Below are positions 8,916-16,805 of a stretch of 64,000 nucleotides of DNA, in pieces (position 1 is the stretch's first letter; the number at the start of each line of letters is the position of its first letter). The translations under genes and the position numbers were made by a program. The DNA lies in the IMG/VR virus record IMGVR_UViG_3300033143_004671, positions 23,210 through 87,209 of that record, one strand, 5' to 3'. The DNA comes from a virus. The notes under the pieces were generated by a model. That model did not search any database. It worked only from the letters and a program-made list of their open reading frames with translations, and had not been told where the DNA came from.

Positions 8916-9032
8916 ATGAGTCAGTTAGACACAAAAACGAAGTTTAAGGAAAGGTCCATACCTCATAAAATAGAGAGGTACTTGGATTCCCAGATAAAGG
9001 TAGACGTTCTAACTACCGAGGAATGCCTGTGA
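8916..9032 (+). CDS. Small ORF, 38 aa
   Basis: ATG at 8916 opens 38 charged residues (KTKFKERSIPHKIERYLDSQ) ending in a TGA that overlaps the next ATG (TGATG). No strong ribosome site is seen. The arrangement is typical of packed phage genes, but the ORF is short and unrecognised. Confidence 0.35.
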   Translation: MSQLDTKTKFKERSIPHKIERYLDSQIKVDVLTTEECL

Positions 9033-9100
9033 TGATCTTCCGTAACAATTGGGACGAGATTGTCCATAGAATACTAGAGATGAACTTATGCATCATCTAG
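9032..9100 (+). CDS. Very small ORF, 22 aa
   Basis: Starts on the shared base of the preceding stop. It encodes 22 residues (MIFRNNWDEIVHRILEMNL then CII). The coupling to the preceding frame is the only support. Confidence 0.2.
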   Translation: MIFRNNWDEIVHRILEMNLCII

Positions 9101-9113
9101 GATATAAAATCCG

Positions 9114-9299
9114 ATGACTAGGCGATACAAGTATGGACAGGGTAAATGCTCACAGTGCCACAGGATGATAGCATCGACTAAAAAAGGGTTGGCATACAGA
9201 CACGGCTGGACGAAGACTCAACCGCCCTGTACGGGTTCGGGTATAATGTTACGACAGATACGATACAATACACGATGGTCGGCCATAAGGTTTTTCTAA
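9114..9299 (+). CDS. Small Cys-containing basic protein, 61 aa
   Basis: Begins MTRRYKYGQGKCSQCHRM; one CxxC and a later Cys and His suggest a possible zinc-binding site. It ends one base before the primase start and is probably in the same transcript. Function unknown. Confidence 0.5.
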   Translation: MTRRYKYGQGKCSQCHRMIASTKKGLAYRHGWTKTQPPCTGSGIMLRQIRYNTRWSAIRFF

Positions 9300-9300
9300 C

Positions 9301-10242
9301 ATGAACCAGCAGCGATTAAGAGACATTCTAAATGGGTTGTCCATCGCCAACCAAACTGTCTCCAACCATGCCGTCAATATCAATTGTCCATATTGCATAG
9401 GTCGAAGATCGGGTAGAGAGGATACGAAGTACCGCTGCGGCATCTTCCTGTCGAGTCTCCGATACCATTGCTTCCGATGCAAGAGGACTGGCTCGCTGTA
9501 CAAACTGCTCGATACACTAGTCAAGACGACGAGCGAGCAATACGAATCGCTGATAGGTAAGGAAGTCCTGCCTGAAGATGAAACCCTATCCGACCACGTT
9601 CGGAACAGGATTCAAGGAACATCGGCGCGGGAACAAGTCATTATCAAACCCCCGCAGGACCCACGAGGATCGTCTCTAACGTACGATCTTGTCGATCAAT
9701 ACCCTTTATTACGTTCCTGGCTGAAAGCCCGTCAGATCGAAGCACAGACGCTCATAGACTACGGTGTGAGATATGGGGGTAATGTGGGGCCGAATGCCCA
9801 TCGATTGATATTGCCTGTCTACGACGAGGCCGGGAAGATGGTCGCGTGGCAGGGCAGGGATATTAGTGGCAGGAGGAGGATGAAATACTTCACCCAAGGC
9901 AACGTGACGGACTACTTGTTTTGGACGGAGTATATCAAAACGCCTTATGTAATCTATCTCGTCGAGGGAATATTTGACTGCTTGCGGATGGAGTATAATG
10001 CAGTAGCATCGTTCAGTCATTCTCTGTCCAGGAGACAGCGGACATTGTTATTCGACAACCAAAATCTGATCGATAAGCTAATCGTATGCTGGGACGCCGA
10101 TAGTTATGGGAAGGCAATAGGCTGCGCCCAAAATCTAGCTCCGATACTAAGAAAGGTTGGTGTCGTGAGATTACCAGAAGGACAGGACCCAGATAGTTTG
10201 GGTGGTGACGAGATCAGGAAACTGAAAGTAAGATGGGTATAA
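9301..10242 (+). CDS. DNA primase (CHC2-type zinc finger plus TOPRIM)
   Basis: 313 residues. The zinc site is CPYC (29-32), C46 and HCFRC (56-60). The catalytic TOPRIM core has LVEGIFDCLRM (Glu222) and VCWDADSYG (Asp265, Asp267), the Glu and DxD that bind metal. It makes RNA primers for phage DNA replication, with the helicase encoded directly downstream. The helicase-interaction tail of bacterial DnaG is absent, as in many phage primases. A 27-base stretch at 9663-9689 closely matches the regulatory element at 22390. Confidence 0.92.
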   Translation: MNQQRLRDILNGLSIANQTVSNHAVNINCPYCIGRRSGREDTKYRCGIFLSSLRYHCFRCKRTGSLYKLLDTLVKTTSEQYESLIGKEVLPEDETLSDHVRNRIQGTSAREQVIIKPPQDPRGSSLTYDLVDQYPLLRSWLKARQIEAQTLIDYGVRYGGNVGPNAHRLILPVYDEAGKMVAWQGRDISGRRRMKYFTQGNVTDYLFWTEYIKTPYVIYLVEGIFDCLRMEYNAVASFSHSLSRRQRTLLFDNQNLIDKLIVCWDADSYGKAIGCAQNLAPILRKVGVVRLPEGQDPDSLGGDEIRKLKVRWV

Positions 10243-11631
10243 ATGTCGGTCCACTTGAACAGTCACATGGAGAAGGCTTTCCTGAGACTCGCTATCACGG
10301 ATACCGAGTTTCTAAAACTCGTCTATGGAGCAGTCAATCCTAAACTCTTCACCTCCTACTTGACCGAGGACATCGCTCGAATCTGTTTCGACTATTACGA
10401 GCAGTTCAAGGAGGCCCCGCAAGATCATTTCCACGACGAACTGGTCAAGGCGACGCACAACAAAGCCGAGGACGAGCAAGACGAGTATATCCAGTATGTC
10501 GAAACGCTGAGGGACCTGGATCCACCGAATAAGCAGTATGTACTCCACCGCGTCGGTGACTTTGTGAAGATGAGGGAACGCGAGATTGCCATTATCAAAG
10601 CCGCCGACCTTCTCGCAGATGGTAAGTTGGACGAGCACGATAATCTACTCTACGATGCTCTCAAATCCGGGATACATGAGGAAGATGCTGGTCTCGATTA
10701 TCTGAAAGACTTGTCTAATGTCCAACACCGCGAGTCCGATCCCATCCTAATGAGGACGGGTATCAAGGCATTGGATAGGTTCATCGGAGGCTATCGAAGA
10801 GGCCAGTTGGTTTGCACACTAGGAGGATTGAAGGCGGGTAAGACGTGGTGGCTCATGCACACGGCAAGGGCCGCCTTATTACAGGGGCTCAAAGTCGTCC
10901 ATATCAGCCATGAGGTACAACTTGACGAAATGGAGACTCGGTACGATATGATGTTCTCGGGACGAGGATCGAAGAACGTAGGTCAATATGTCAAGTACAT
11001 CAGGTACGACCATTCTCGGGACGAAATGGTAACAAGCAGGATCAAAATCAAAACCGTGTACGATCCAAAGAAGGTAATGAAAGCTAGACATGCGGTTCTC
11101 CGATTCGGTGGGAGTCTACGGATCAAAAAGTATCCTATGGGGCAGTGCTCCCCAGCCGAGATAGAGCGATATTTGAACTACCTGGAATCGTTTGAATCGC
11201 TCATACCAGACGTCTTAATCATCGACTATCTGGACATCATGGATTTGTCTTCCTTCGGCAGCGAACTCAGGCATCAGTTAAACTCAGCATATATCTGGGC
11301 GAAGGGAATAGCGGACGAAAGGAATATCCTGGTACTGACGGTCAGCCAGGTAACGCGGGCCGCTTTGAAGAGGCGAAAAGTCACGGCGAAAGATGTAGCC
11401 GAGGATGTGAGGAAAGGCGCCAACGTCGATCTTATGCTCGCGATAGGCAGGGGCGAGGAGGAGGTGGATGCGAACCTGGCCGGGATCAATATCATAGCAA
11501 ACCGATCAGGTGTGCAGGATAGATCGTGTACTATTTCATTATGTTTCGACATTGGTCAATTCTGTCTATCGAGTTGGATAGGAAAGGACGTGGACGAGTT
11601 TGCTCTCGAGGTGTTTGGAGAAGATGAATGA
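10243..11631 (+). CDS. Replicative DNA helicase, DnaB-like (RecA fold)
   Basis: 462 residues. Walker A is GGLKAGKTW (193-201) and Walker B is DVLIIDYLDIM (323-333). The C-terminal core has LTVSQVTR, the H4-like segment, and DLMLAIGRGEEE. The N-terminal 150 residues resemble the helical DnaB N-domain (RLAITDTEFLKLVYG). It should unwind DNA as a hexamer and load or contact the primase. Its ATG directly follows the primase stop. Confidence 0.92.
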   Translation: MSVHLNSHMEKAFLRLAITDTEFLKLVYGAVNPKLFTSYLTEDIARICFDYYEQFKEAPQDHFHDELVKATHNKAEDEQDEYIQYVETLRDLDPPNKQYVLHRVGDFVKMREREIAIIKAADLLADGKLDEHDNLLYDALKSGIHEEDAGLDYLKDLSNVQHRESDPILMRTGIKALDRFIGGYRRGQLVCTLGGLKAGKTWWLMHTARAALLQGLKVVHISHEVQLDEMETRYDMMFSGRGSKNVGQYVKYIRYDHSRDEMVTSRIKIKTVYDPKKVMKARHAVLRFGGSLRIKKYPMGQCSPAEIERYLNYLESFESLIPDVLIIDYLDIMDLSSFGSELRHQLNSAYIWAKGIADERNILVLTVSQVTRAALKRRKVTAKDVAEDVRKGANVDLMLAIGRGEEEVDANLAGINIIANRSGVQDRSCTISLCFDIGQFCLSSWIGKDVDEFALEVFGEDE

Positions 11632-12578
11632 ACGTTGGATTACTCAATCTAGATGAGCTGACTAAAACTCCTAGAGGCAGTTCAATCGTGGGCGGCGTTT
11701 TCCCTAACTTAGCCATGATGAAGGTCTCCCAGTATCACAAACGGAAAGGAGATAATGTAACGCGCTATGCGAAGATCGCCCATAGTACAGGCTACTATGA
11801 TAGGATATACGCCTTCTCCGTATTCACCTGGTCGAGTAAGAAACAGGTTACGAGTGATATGATATGTGGAGGTTCTGGTTTCGATCTGTGCACCGTCTTA
11901 CCAGAGGAGATCGAAAACTCGCAACCCGACTATTCCCTATATCCAAAGTGCAAACCGGCCCTAGGATTCTTAACAAGAGGATGTATACGTAAGTGTGAGT
12001 TTTGTATAGTACCAGAAAAAGAAGGAAAGATTCATCCTTACAGGGACATCGAGGAGGTAGCCTCGCGGGGAGAAGATGTTGTCTTAATGGACAATAATAT
12101 CCTAGCTTGTAAGTACGGTTTGGATCAGATACAAAAAATCATCGACCTCCATCTAAGAGTAGACTTCAACCAAGGACTAGACGCCAGGCTAATATCGAGG
12201 CGAGTGGCCAAACTACTAGTCCAAGTACGATGGCTACAACCTATCCGCATGGCATGTGATTCTTCCAACGAGTTAGAACCAGTATTACGAGCTACAGAAC
12301 TGCTCGGAGAAGAAGGTTGTGGCCATAAGTCACATACTATACTCATGCTAGTAAAGGACGACATAGGGGATGCTAATAAACGTGCCGAAAAGTTGAAAGA
12401 GCATGGCCTTCGTCCTTTCGCCATGGCATACATGGATAGGGAAGGTAGAGTCTATCCTCCAGCCAAACGCTACGCCAATTATGTCAACAACCGCTTCGCC
12501 TTCAATACCGTTTCTTGGGAAGACTACAAACAGAACTACACAAAACCTAGTAGTGATAAAGGTGCGAGATTTTTCTAG
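11628..12578 (+). CDS. Radical SAM enzyme with N-terminal Rossmann-like (B12-binding-like) domain
   Basis: 316 residues. CIRKCEFC (Cys119, 123, 126) is the cluster-binding motif. The first 110 residues look like the cobalamin-binding-like domain often fused to such enzymes (KVSQYHKRKGDNVTRYAK). FNQGLDARL and the later strand-helix pattern complete a partial TIM barrel. Placed between helicase and SNF2 genes it may act on nucleotides or RNA, but no substrate can be read. It ends in ARFF, as does the next full gene. Confidence 0.8.
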   Translation: MNVGLLNLDELTKTPRGSSIVGGVFPNLAMMKVSQYHKRKGDNVTRYAKIAHSTGYYDRIYAFSVFTWSSKKQVTSDMICGGSGFDLCTVLPEEIENSQPDYSLYPKCKPALGFLTRGCIRKCEFCIVPEKEGKIHPYRDIEEVASRGEDVVLMDNNILACKYGLDQIQKIIDLHLRVDFNQGLDARLISRRVAKLLVQVRWLQPIRMACDSSNELEPVLRATELLGEEGCGHKSHTILMLVKDDIGDANKRAEKLKEHGLRPFAMAYMDREGRVYPPAKRYANYVNNRFAFNTVSWEDYKQNYTKPSSDKGARFF

Positions 12579-12640
12579 TGTCCTCCTATCCCAAAAACCT
12601 GACGGAGGAGGATACGGATGATTGGGATAATAGTAAATGA
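12578..12640 (+). pseudogene. Remnant start of the SNF2 helicase gene (20 aa)
   Basis: GTG at 12578 overlaps the radical SAM stop and opens MSSYPKNLTEEDTDDWDNSK, then TGA overlapping the next ATG. The real SNF2 protein at 13575 starts MSLSYPKNLTEEDTDD. The same 36 bases occur in both places (12583-12618 and 13583-13618). This is a left-behind copy of the helicase gene start, now serving as a 5' leader to the PP-loop gene. Confidence 0.8.
12583..12618 (+). repeat. Direct repeat copy 1 bordering the PP-loop gene
   Basis: 36 bases identical to 13583-13618, exactly 1000 bases apart. Similarity extends leftward in weaker form through the stop codons (CGAGATTTTTCTAG versus CGATTCTTCTAA). Confidence 0.95.
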
Positions 12641-13575
12641 AACCAACCAAAACACAATTAGCCTTTCAGACATTATGTCAACGTCAATCTTTACCTCTCA
12701 AGGCTAAAGTACGAATGACACTACGGCGTATTCAAGAATGGTATGACCATTGGGAAGGTATGGTATACATAGCATTTAGTGGTGGCAAAGATTCAACTGT
12801 CCTACTACACCTCGTTCGTACCCTATATCCTGGAATACCTGCCGTATTCTGCGATACGGGCCTTGAATACCCAGAAATACGTAAGTTCGTTAAGACGGTT
12901 GAAAATACAACATGGTTAAAACCAAAGATGGGATTCAAGAAGGTATTGGAAAAGTATGGCTATCCCATTATCTCCAAGGAGCAAGCAAAGTATATTAGTG
13001 AGGTTCAGCAAGGAACAACTAAATATACGGAAAATAAAAGACTCGGTAAGGTATTAGGACGAAATGGTAAGCCGGTTGGTATGGTCTCTAAAAAATGGCA
13101 ATTTCTAATGTACCAAACTAAGGTGAGAGTTTCCGAACGATGTTGTGACATAATGAAAAAACGACCATTCCTCCAATATGAAAAACTTACAGGACGTTAT
13201 CCTATCCTTGGGGTAAAGGTGGAAGACAGCCAATTACGTCAGCTATCATCACAGCTATATGGATGCAACGCCTTTACAATGACAAGACCACAATCCCGAC
13301 CTATGATGTTCTGGCAAGAAGTTGATGTTTGGGCATACATCCAACAAGAAAAACTCGCCTACAGCTCTATCTACGATATGGGCTATTCCCGTACTGGTTG
13401 CATGTTTTGTATGTTTGGTGTTCATCTAGAAACTCAACCAAATAGGTTTCAGAATATGGCCATCACCCATCCAAAGCAATACAAGTTTTGCATGGAAAAA
13501 CTCGGACTAGCCCGTATACTAAAATATATACATGTTCCATACAAACCAATAAAACCGAAGGCACGATTCTTCTAA
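12637..13575 (+). CDS. PP-loop ATPase of the PAPS reductase / CysD superfamily
   Basis: 312 residues. YIAFSGGKDSTVLLHL (44-59) is the PP-loop that binds ATP alpha/beta phosphates in N-type ATP pyrophosphatases; the following AVFCDTGLEYPEI is the second strand of PAPS reductase-type proteins. A C-terminal CMFCMFGVH adds a possible zinc or iron site. Members include PAPS reductase, CysD sulfate adenylyltransferase and DNA phosphorothioation DndC. Which reaction applies is not resolved; no DndD/DndE-type partner is seen. The gene sits between two copies of the SNF2 gene start and is A+T-richer than its neighbours, signs of insertion. Confidence 0.8.
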   Translation: MKPTKTQLAFQTLCQRQSLPLKAKVRMTLRRIQEWYDHWEGMVYIAFSGGKDSTVLLHLVRTLYPGIPAVFCDTGLEYPEIRKFVKTVENTTWLKPKMGFKKVLEKYGYPIISKEQAKYISEVQQGTTKYTENKRLGKVLGRNGKPVGMVSKKWQFLMYQTKVRVSERCCDIMKKRPFLQYEKLTGRYPILGVKVEDSQLRQLSSQLYGCNAFTMTRPQSRPMMFWQEVDVWAYIQQEKLAYSSIYDMGYSRTGCMFCMFGVHLETQPNRFQNMAITHPKQYKFCMEKLGLARILKYIHVPYKPIKPKARFF

Positions 13576-15014
13576 TGTCACTCTCCTATCCCAAAAACCT
13601 GACGGAGGAGGATACGGACGACATCCTGCGAGGATTCAACTTCCCTACTACCCCTATGCACCATCAAGCTATCTCGATCATCTGGGCGATGGAATCGGAA
13701 GGGCGTGTTGCCTTCTTCCACGATGTAGGAACAGGCAAGTCCCTCACTTCCCTGTATACTCACTGGCTGTGGGACTTCGAGCGGCTCCTTATCGTCTGTC
13801 CGAACAGTGTAGTCGAATCGTGGGAGGAACAGATCAGTAAACATACTACATTCGATTGCTGCCTACTAAAAGGACCGGCGGAGTATCGTAAGAAACTGCT
13901 TCGACAATCGAAGGCCGCAATCTTCATTCTCAACTATGAAGGTCTGCAGGTCCTGTTCGGTGATCGAGTCAAGAGAGGCAAGAGAACTAAGAACGTACTG
14001 AACAGACAGAAGGTGAAGGATGCAAATATAGATGCCCTGATCTTCGATGAATGCCATGCTCTCAAATCAGAGACTTCGCTAATCAGCAGGATTAGTGCGG
14101 AGTTAAGTCGGCAGGCGAGTAATGCCATCATAATGACCGGGACACCGTATGGGACAGGTGACGAGGATTTCTGGTCTCAATTCTACGTCCTCGATGGTGG
14201 TTATACGTTGGGTGGATCGAAGAAGAAGTTTCTACAGAGGCACTTCACCTTCGACTGGTGGGGTTCGCCGCATATCAAACCAGGACATCGAGAACAGATC
14301 CTGGAACGAATCGCCCCAGTCACGCTGCGTTATGATAGGTTGGAATGCTTCGACTTGCCTGATCGTACGTACGAAGTTCGGCAGGTCGATATGACGAAAG
14401 AGCAACGAGGGTTGACGGACGACTTGATTGCAGGCAAGACTGTCTGGCACGAAAACGAATGTCTGGAGATGCTCGATCCGATGATCGTAGGCAACAAACT
14501 CGCACAAGTCACGGGGGGGTTCCTAAAGTTCAACCCTTCAGTAATGAGGCTCAAGAAGAATCCGAAGCTGGATCTATTAGTCGATCTCCTCGTATACGAA
14601 GTACGAGGAAAGGTTATTGTGTTTCATGCTTATGTAGAGGAAGGCAGGATGATCGAGGAGCGACTGAGTGAGATAGGCATCGGCCACGTATCGATGAGGG
14701 GGGAGACGAGTAAGGACGGCTGGAAACAATTCAAGGCGGAGAAGGCTTGTCGCGTCCTCGTCGCCCACCCGGCCAGCGGAGGCGTCGGGCTGAACCTGCA
14801 AGAGGCGAGCACGGCTATATTTTTCTCTAACGGATGTTCCGGAGCGACGGTCAGGGAGCAGGCGGAGGGACGTATCTGGCGGTTGGGGCAGGAACGTCCC
14901 TGCCTGTACATTGACATCCTCGCGCGGGGCAGCATCGACGAGCAACGCCTGGATAGGGTCGAGGAGCGAGCGGACATCGCTACCAAGATCCTTAACTATC
15001 TATCGGGCGCATAA
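13575..15014 (+). CDS. SNF2-family DNA helicase/translocase
   Basis: 479 residues. Motif I is DVGTGKS (50-56), motif II DECH near residue 157, motif III IIMTGTPYG. The C-terminal RecA lobe has VIVFHAYVEEGRMIEERL, VAHPASGGVGLNLQEA and EGRIWRLGQERP (motifs IV-VI). Such phage proteins translocate on duplex DNA to help replication, recombination or packaging. Start at 13575 overlaps the preceding stop (TAATG). Last gene before the non-coding region. Confidence 0.92.
   Translation: MSLSYPKNLTEEDTDDILRGFNFPTTPMHHQAISIIWAMESEGRVAFFHDVGTGKSLTSLYTHWLWDFERLLIVCPNSVVESWEEQISKHTTFDCCLLKGPAEYRKKLLRQSKAAIFILNYEGLQVLFGDRVKRGKRTKNVLNRQKVKDANIDALIFDECHALKSETSLISRISAELSRQASNAIIMTGTPYGTGDEDFWSQFYVLDGGYTLGGSKKKFLQRHFTFDWWGSPHIKPGHREQILERIAPVTLRYDRLECFDLPDRTYEVRQVDMTKEQRGLTDDLIAGKTVWHENECLEMLDPMIVGNKLAQVTGGFLKFNPSVMRLKKNPKLDLLVDLLVYEVRGKVIVFHAYVEEGRMIEERLSEIGIGHVSMRGETSKDGWKQFKAEKACRVLVAHPASGGVGLNLQEASTAIFFSNGCSGATVREQAEGRIWRLGQERPCLYIDILARGSIDEQRLDRVEERADIATKILNYLSGA
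13583..13618 (+). repeat. Direct repeat copy 2, inside the SNF2 gene start
   Basis: Identical to 12583-12618. It encodes residues about 3-15 of the helicase (SYPKNLTEEDTDD), so this copy is the functional one. Confidence 0.95.
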
Positions 15015-15154
15015 ACAGTTACGTGTAAAATACACCTTTTCCCCACCCTGATTTTGTATTATTTGCTAGGTGTCCCTTCTTCGCCTTCGCTGAAAAATAA
15101 AAAGATTTTCACCTCACGTTATGTCTTGTACTACAAAGAGTTAAGGGCAGTTCG

Positions 15155-15224
15155 GCGTACAATTTTTACGCGGGAATCAGGAATACATTATACATGATGT
15201 ATTCCACCGCGTACAATTTTAACG
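15155..15224. repeat. Two 16-bp direct repeats flanking a 9-bp inverted repeat
   Basis: GCGTACAATTTTTACG (15155-15170) and GCGTACAATTTTAACG (15209-15224) differ at one base. Between them lies GGAATACAT (15180-15188) with its exact complement ATGTATTCC (15197-15205). Iterated A/T-containing sites around a dyad resemble binding sites of a replication initiator or transcription regulator. Confidence 0.8.
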
Positions 15225-15480
15225 TTGAACGAACGATATTTGACAACCGAATAAGAGACGACAACGAGCGGGACGAAAGTCACCGACGCTCCGGCAGGAG
15301 ATAAGGCCCACGCGAAGTCAGACGTACCAAACGATCCCAGCCAGTTCCAGATCCGACCCTGTTATTGATAGCGACCGTCACGGTGAACATCAATTGGAGG
15401 TGTCAGATCGGCATCGGCGACATACGACGCGGCGACAAACGGCGAACGCAGGGACCGAGGATCGACGGTATGGAGTGATA

Positions 15481-15525
15481 GTGGCCTGAGGGCGTTCATC
15501 AGGGTTCGACTCCCTGACGGGCCCA
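15481..15525 (+). other. tRNA T-arm-like hairpin
   Basis: CAGGG TTCGACT CCCTG (15500-15516) is a textbook TPsiC stem-loop and is followed by ACGGGCCC where a tRNA acceptor strand would be. No matching GGCCCGT occurs upstream at tRNA distance, so this is not a whole tRNA. It may be the 3' end of a host tRNA carried as a phage attachment core, or chance. Confidence 0.3.
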
Positions 15526-15572
15526 TGAGATGTCGAATACATTTAATACACCAACCTTGAAAGGACAGAACA

Positions 15573-15794
15573 ATGCCTATTGCACGATTCAAGAGGAACC
15601 TCGAAGGCAAGAGCACGTACATTTGCAACTCTTGCGGAAAGCGAACGAGAGAGACCGGTCATGGCGAATCGTCGGTTGGACTATGCCGAGATTGCTACGA
15701 GGAAACAGGATGGGAAAATACCCACAGTGACTACGACCACAAGAACAACCCCGATCCGAACTGTCCGATCTGTAAGAAGCTCGGACTTGCGTAG
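15573..15794 (+). CDS. Zinc-ribbon protein, 73 aa
   Basis: Three CxxC pairs: CNSC, CRDC and CPIC, giving at least one treble-clef or ribbon site. First gene of the early block, behind the leader GAAAGGACAGAACA. Likely DNA/RNA binding or protein contact; no exact family. Confidence 0.75.
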   Translation: MPIARFKRNLEGKSTYICNSCGKRTRETGHGESSVGLCRDCYEETGWENTHSDYDHKNNPDPNCPICKKLGLA

Positions 15795-15795
15795 T

Positions 15796-15850
15796 CCGTA
15801 CGACACTCACCCGAAGGCCTCACGGGGCCCGAGGGCCTGTGCCGTACTAA
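15796..15850 (+). promoter_or_regulatory. G+C-rich hairpin region sharing a 13-mer with 21002-21014
   Basis: After the zinc-ribbon gene the sequence folds (AGGCCTC pairs imperfectly with GAGGGCCT) and ends in GGCCTGTGCCGTA, found again at 21002-21014 after another early gene. No T-run follows, so a simple terminator is unlikely; RNA processing or attenuation is possible. Confidence 0.4.
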
Positions 15851-15879
15851 CCAGAAACCCCAGATGAAAGGACAGGACA

Positions 15880-16083
15880 ATGGCTTTCGGAAACAATATA
15901 GCTGAACGCTCGGCCAAACGCAACATCATCCAAGCCATCCAAATCAACAGAGTCTGTAGAATGTCGATGCAAGAGGCCGTCGACAGTACGAAAGGTTACC
16001 TACAAAAAACGTTAGGTGACCCCCGCAAGTTGCACAGAGCCGAGTTCGACAGATACCCCATTAACGGCCTACCAGCGATGTGA
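15880..16083 (+). CDS. Hypothetical protein, 67 aa
   Basis: Behind leader GAAAGGACAGGACA. Predicted mainly helical (SAKRNIIQAIQINRVCRMSM). Unrecognised; belongs to the set of small early genes. Confidence 0.6.
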   Translation: MAFGNNIAERSAKRNIIQAIQINRVCRMSMQEAVDSTKGYLQKTLGDPRKLHRAEFDRYPINGLPAM

Positions 16084-16089
16084 GGCCAT

Positions 16090-16106
16090 CCGCAATGACG
16101 CGGGAG
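16090..16106 (+). promoter_or_regulatory. Leader hairpin overlapping the ribosome site, copy 1
   Basis: CCGC AATGAC GCGG (16090-16103) runs straight into GGGAG, so the 3' arm of the stem includes the start of the Shine-Dalgarno sequence of the gene at 16120. The same element precedes three further genes. Confidence 0.6.
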
Positions 16107-16119
16107 AATCGAGAGAGTT

Positions 16120-16305
16120 ATGAAAATACCCGAAGCAACATGCCATATCTGCAACGGACCAATCGTAGACAAGGTCGGCGTGCAGAGCAAGGGCGAGCAT
16201 GGGCCGGACGAACCGTGGCATTACCGCGCGTGCTCGCAATGCGGCGAAATCCAAGGCGGCCCGAATGCCTATGTCGCTCACAAGCACAAGCACCATACCC
16301 AGTAA
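16120..16305 (+). CDS. Zinc-binding small protein, 61 aa
   Basis: CHIC (8-11) and CSQC form a zinc-ribbon pair, followed by a His-rich tail (AHKHKHHTQ). Leader GCGGGAGAATCGAGAGAGTT. G+C-rich codons set it apart from the replication genes. Function unknown. Confidence 0.6.
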   Translation: MKIPEATCHICNGPIVDKVGVQSKGEHGPDEPWHYRACSQCGEIQGGPNAYVAHKHKHHTQ

Positions 16306-16307
16306 CC

Positions 16308-16326
16308 CCCGCAATGACGCGGGAGA
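16308..16326 (+). promoter_or_regulatory. Leader hairpin overlapping the ribosome site, copy 2
   Basis: CCCGC (16308-16312), loop AATGAC, GCGGG (16319-16323), then AG of the Shine-Dalgarno for the gene at 16340. Confidence 0.6.
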
Positions 16327-16339
16327 ATCGAGGATTTCA

Positions 16340-16549
16340 ATGCCGAACGATGACAAAACGAATGCCGAGATTGCCATGATCCGTGAGCGCCTCGGCGATC
16401 TGTCCGAGCGGGTTGACCACCTGTTGCAATGGCATTCGCTCACCGAACAGGAGCGCAATGACCTATCAGTCGTAGCCAATCACATCGACAAGGCGAGGCA
16501 CATTCGCCACAACCTCCGCAACGGCGCGGGAGAATCGAGAGAATCGTGA
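16340..16549 (+). CDS. Hypothetical helical protein, 69 aa
   Basis: A heptad-like stretch (AMIRERLGDLSERVDHLLQW) suggests a coiled coil. The start at 16340 is chosen for the conserved leader before it. The last residues (RNGAGESRES) are encoded by the next gene's leader hairpin, so the stop overlaps the next GTG. Confidence 0.6.
   Translation: MPNDDKTNAEIAMIRERLGDLSERVDHLLQWHSLTEQERNDLSVVANHIDKARHIRHNLRNGAGESRES
16516..16532 (+). promoter_or_regulatory. Leader hairpin overlapping the ribosome site, copy 3
   Basis: CCGC (16516-16519), loop AACGGC, GCGG (16526-16529), then GAGAA. It lies inside the 3' end of the preceding coding frame. Confidence 0.55.
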
Positions 16550-16797
16550 AACCGATTATTAAGATTATTAAAATCGACGGCACCGAGCACCGCGTCGATA
16601 TGACCGAGTACGAAGCGGCGATAAAAGCGCTATGCTCGGCCGCCAGCATCGCGCGCGACGCAGGGCACAAGTCGCGCTCACTGGCCGACAAGATGCAGTA
16701 TGACGCCCTGTCGCGCCTATACGATGCGAGCGCCAAGGCGCTCAAGGCCAACTACCACAACTATCAGGATGCACTTGTCGCCACGCTACCCAAGTAA
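16546..16797 (+). CDS. Hypothetical protein, 83 aa, GTG start
   Basis: GTG at 16546 shares bases with the previous TGA. The N-terminus forms strands (KPIIKIIKIDGTEHRVDM), the rest Ala-rich helices. G+C-rich. No family recognised. Confidence 0.6.
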   Translation: MKPIIKIIKIDGTEHRVDMTEYEAAIKALCSAASIARDAGHKSRSLADKMQYDALSRLYDASAKALKANYHNYQDALVATLPK

Positions 16798-16805
16798 CCA
16801 ACATC

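Larger units (their letters stand above)
15015..15572. other. Non-coding region between replication genes and early small genes
   Basis: No convincing ORF in 558 bases. The left part is A+T-rich and contains the repeat structure described at 15155-15224; TTTGACA occurs at 15239 but no good -10 follows at the right distance. The right part has a tRNA T-arm-like hairpin. This is the only long gap in the rightward half and is a candidate for promoter, replication origin or attachment functions. Confidence 0.5.

Noticed and set aside
15440-15525. A complete tRNA ending in the T-arm at 15500-15516
   Set aside because: No acceptor partner GGCCCGT or D-arm is present at the right distance; only the 3' end resembles a tRNA.
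15300-15525. tmRNA ending in the same T-arm
   Set aside because: GGCCCACG at 15305 does not pair well with ACGGGCC, and no tag-peptide reading frame was found.
15362-15628. An 88-codon leftward frame across the non-coding gap
   Set aside because: It runs into the early zinc-ribbon gene from the opposite strand, and has no ribosome site or protein-like pattern.
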